DNA of 7,368 nucleotides from Magnetococcales bacterium (lineage in GTDB: Bacteria; Pseudomonadota; Magnetococcia; Magnetococcales; DC0425bin3), in NCBI GenBank assembly GCA_015229045.1, contig JADGCJ010000071.1, positions 8,497 to 15,864 on the forward strand. Reading direction: 5' to 3'. Shown piece by piece: positions 7,282 to 7,368 of this stretch. The position numbers and the translations under genes are program-made. Each line of letters starts with the position of its first letter. Position 1 is the first letter of the stretch. The notes beneath the pieces are model-generated. The model had not been told where the DNA came from. It did no database searches and worked only from the letters and a program-made list of their open reading frames with translations.

Positions 7282-7331
7282 AAAAAAAACAAATTGAAAA
7301 AAAAGAGTAACTGTTCAGCACCCGGCAACGA
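7282..7331 (-). promoter_or_regulatory. T-rich leader of msbA
   Basis: Directly upstream of the msbA ATG the coding strand has two runs of eight T (complements of A at 7282-7289 and 7297-7304), giving a U-rich leader with no purine-rich ribosome site. U-rich leaders can be loaded through ribosomal protein S1. No convincing -10/-35 pair is visible in the remaining bases, and the promoter may lie within or beyond the repeat at the window edge. Confidence 0.35.
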
Positions 7332-7368
7332 ATCGGGGTCCAGGGGGCTGGCTCCCTGGCAGGTCCAG
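7332..7368. repeat. Second copy of the dispersed repeat, cut by the window edge
   Basis: These 37 nt match 3413-3449 in the same orientation at 33 of 37 positions; all four differences fall in the central GGCTCCCTGG versus GGCGACCGGA block. This copy contains a CCAGGG/CCCTGG stem (7340-7345 with 7354-7359) that is not kept in the first copy. The match runs to the last base of the window, so the rest of the repeat probably continues outside. It is upstream of msbA. Confidence 0.65.

Noticed and set aside
6323..7321. A 332-codon minus-strand frame overlapping msbA
   Set aside because: It is an alternate-frame shadow of msbA; its translation has no membrane-segment pattern or motif.

Overview
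The window suggests a GC-rich Gram-negative bacterium, most likely a proteobacterium. It carries an MsbA-type lipid A flippase, which implies a lipopolysaccharide outer membrane, and a membrane-anchored SPOR-domain protein that would bind septal peptidoglycan. The intergenic repeats, built on motifs like GGGGTCCAGGGGGCTGGC and GGGGTTTGGGGCGAAGCCCC, remind me of those in Magnetococcales-type genomes. That placement is recalled style only, not proof.

Layout, left to right: (1) folC on the + strand encodes the bifunctional folylpolyglutamate/dihydrofolate synthase. (2) A 123-nt element bounded by an 18-bp perfect inverted repeat forms the 3' end of folC and stops exactly at the stop codon of the next gene. 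(3) A minus-strand gene, convergent with folC, encodes a membrane-anchored, Pro/Ser-rich SPOR-domain protein. (4) A divergent intergenic region of about 240-290 nt follows. (5) A small + strand gene encodes a 105-residue conserved protein of unknown function. (6) A 292-nt gene-free stretch is almost filled by a hairpin-rich composite repeat. (7) typA/bipA and msbA lie on the minus strand, 18 nt apart and transcribed msbA then typA, probably as one operon. (8) A short T-rich leader precedes msbA, followed by a second, cut-off copy of the repeat at the window edge.

The genes are housekeeping or envelope functions: folate polyglutamylation, cell-division/peptidoglycan association, lipid A export, and a ribosome-associated GTPase linked to stress and ribosome assembly. 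I see no phage, defence, CRISPR, toxin-antitoxin, transposase, tRNA or rRNA gene. No convincing new multi-gene system is present. The most interesting structure is in the repeats: the palindrome-bounded element fused to the folC tail, and the composite repeat whose first motif recurs in direct orientation on the other side of the msbA-typA pair.
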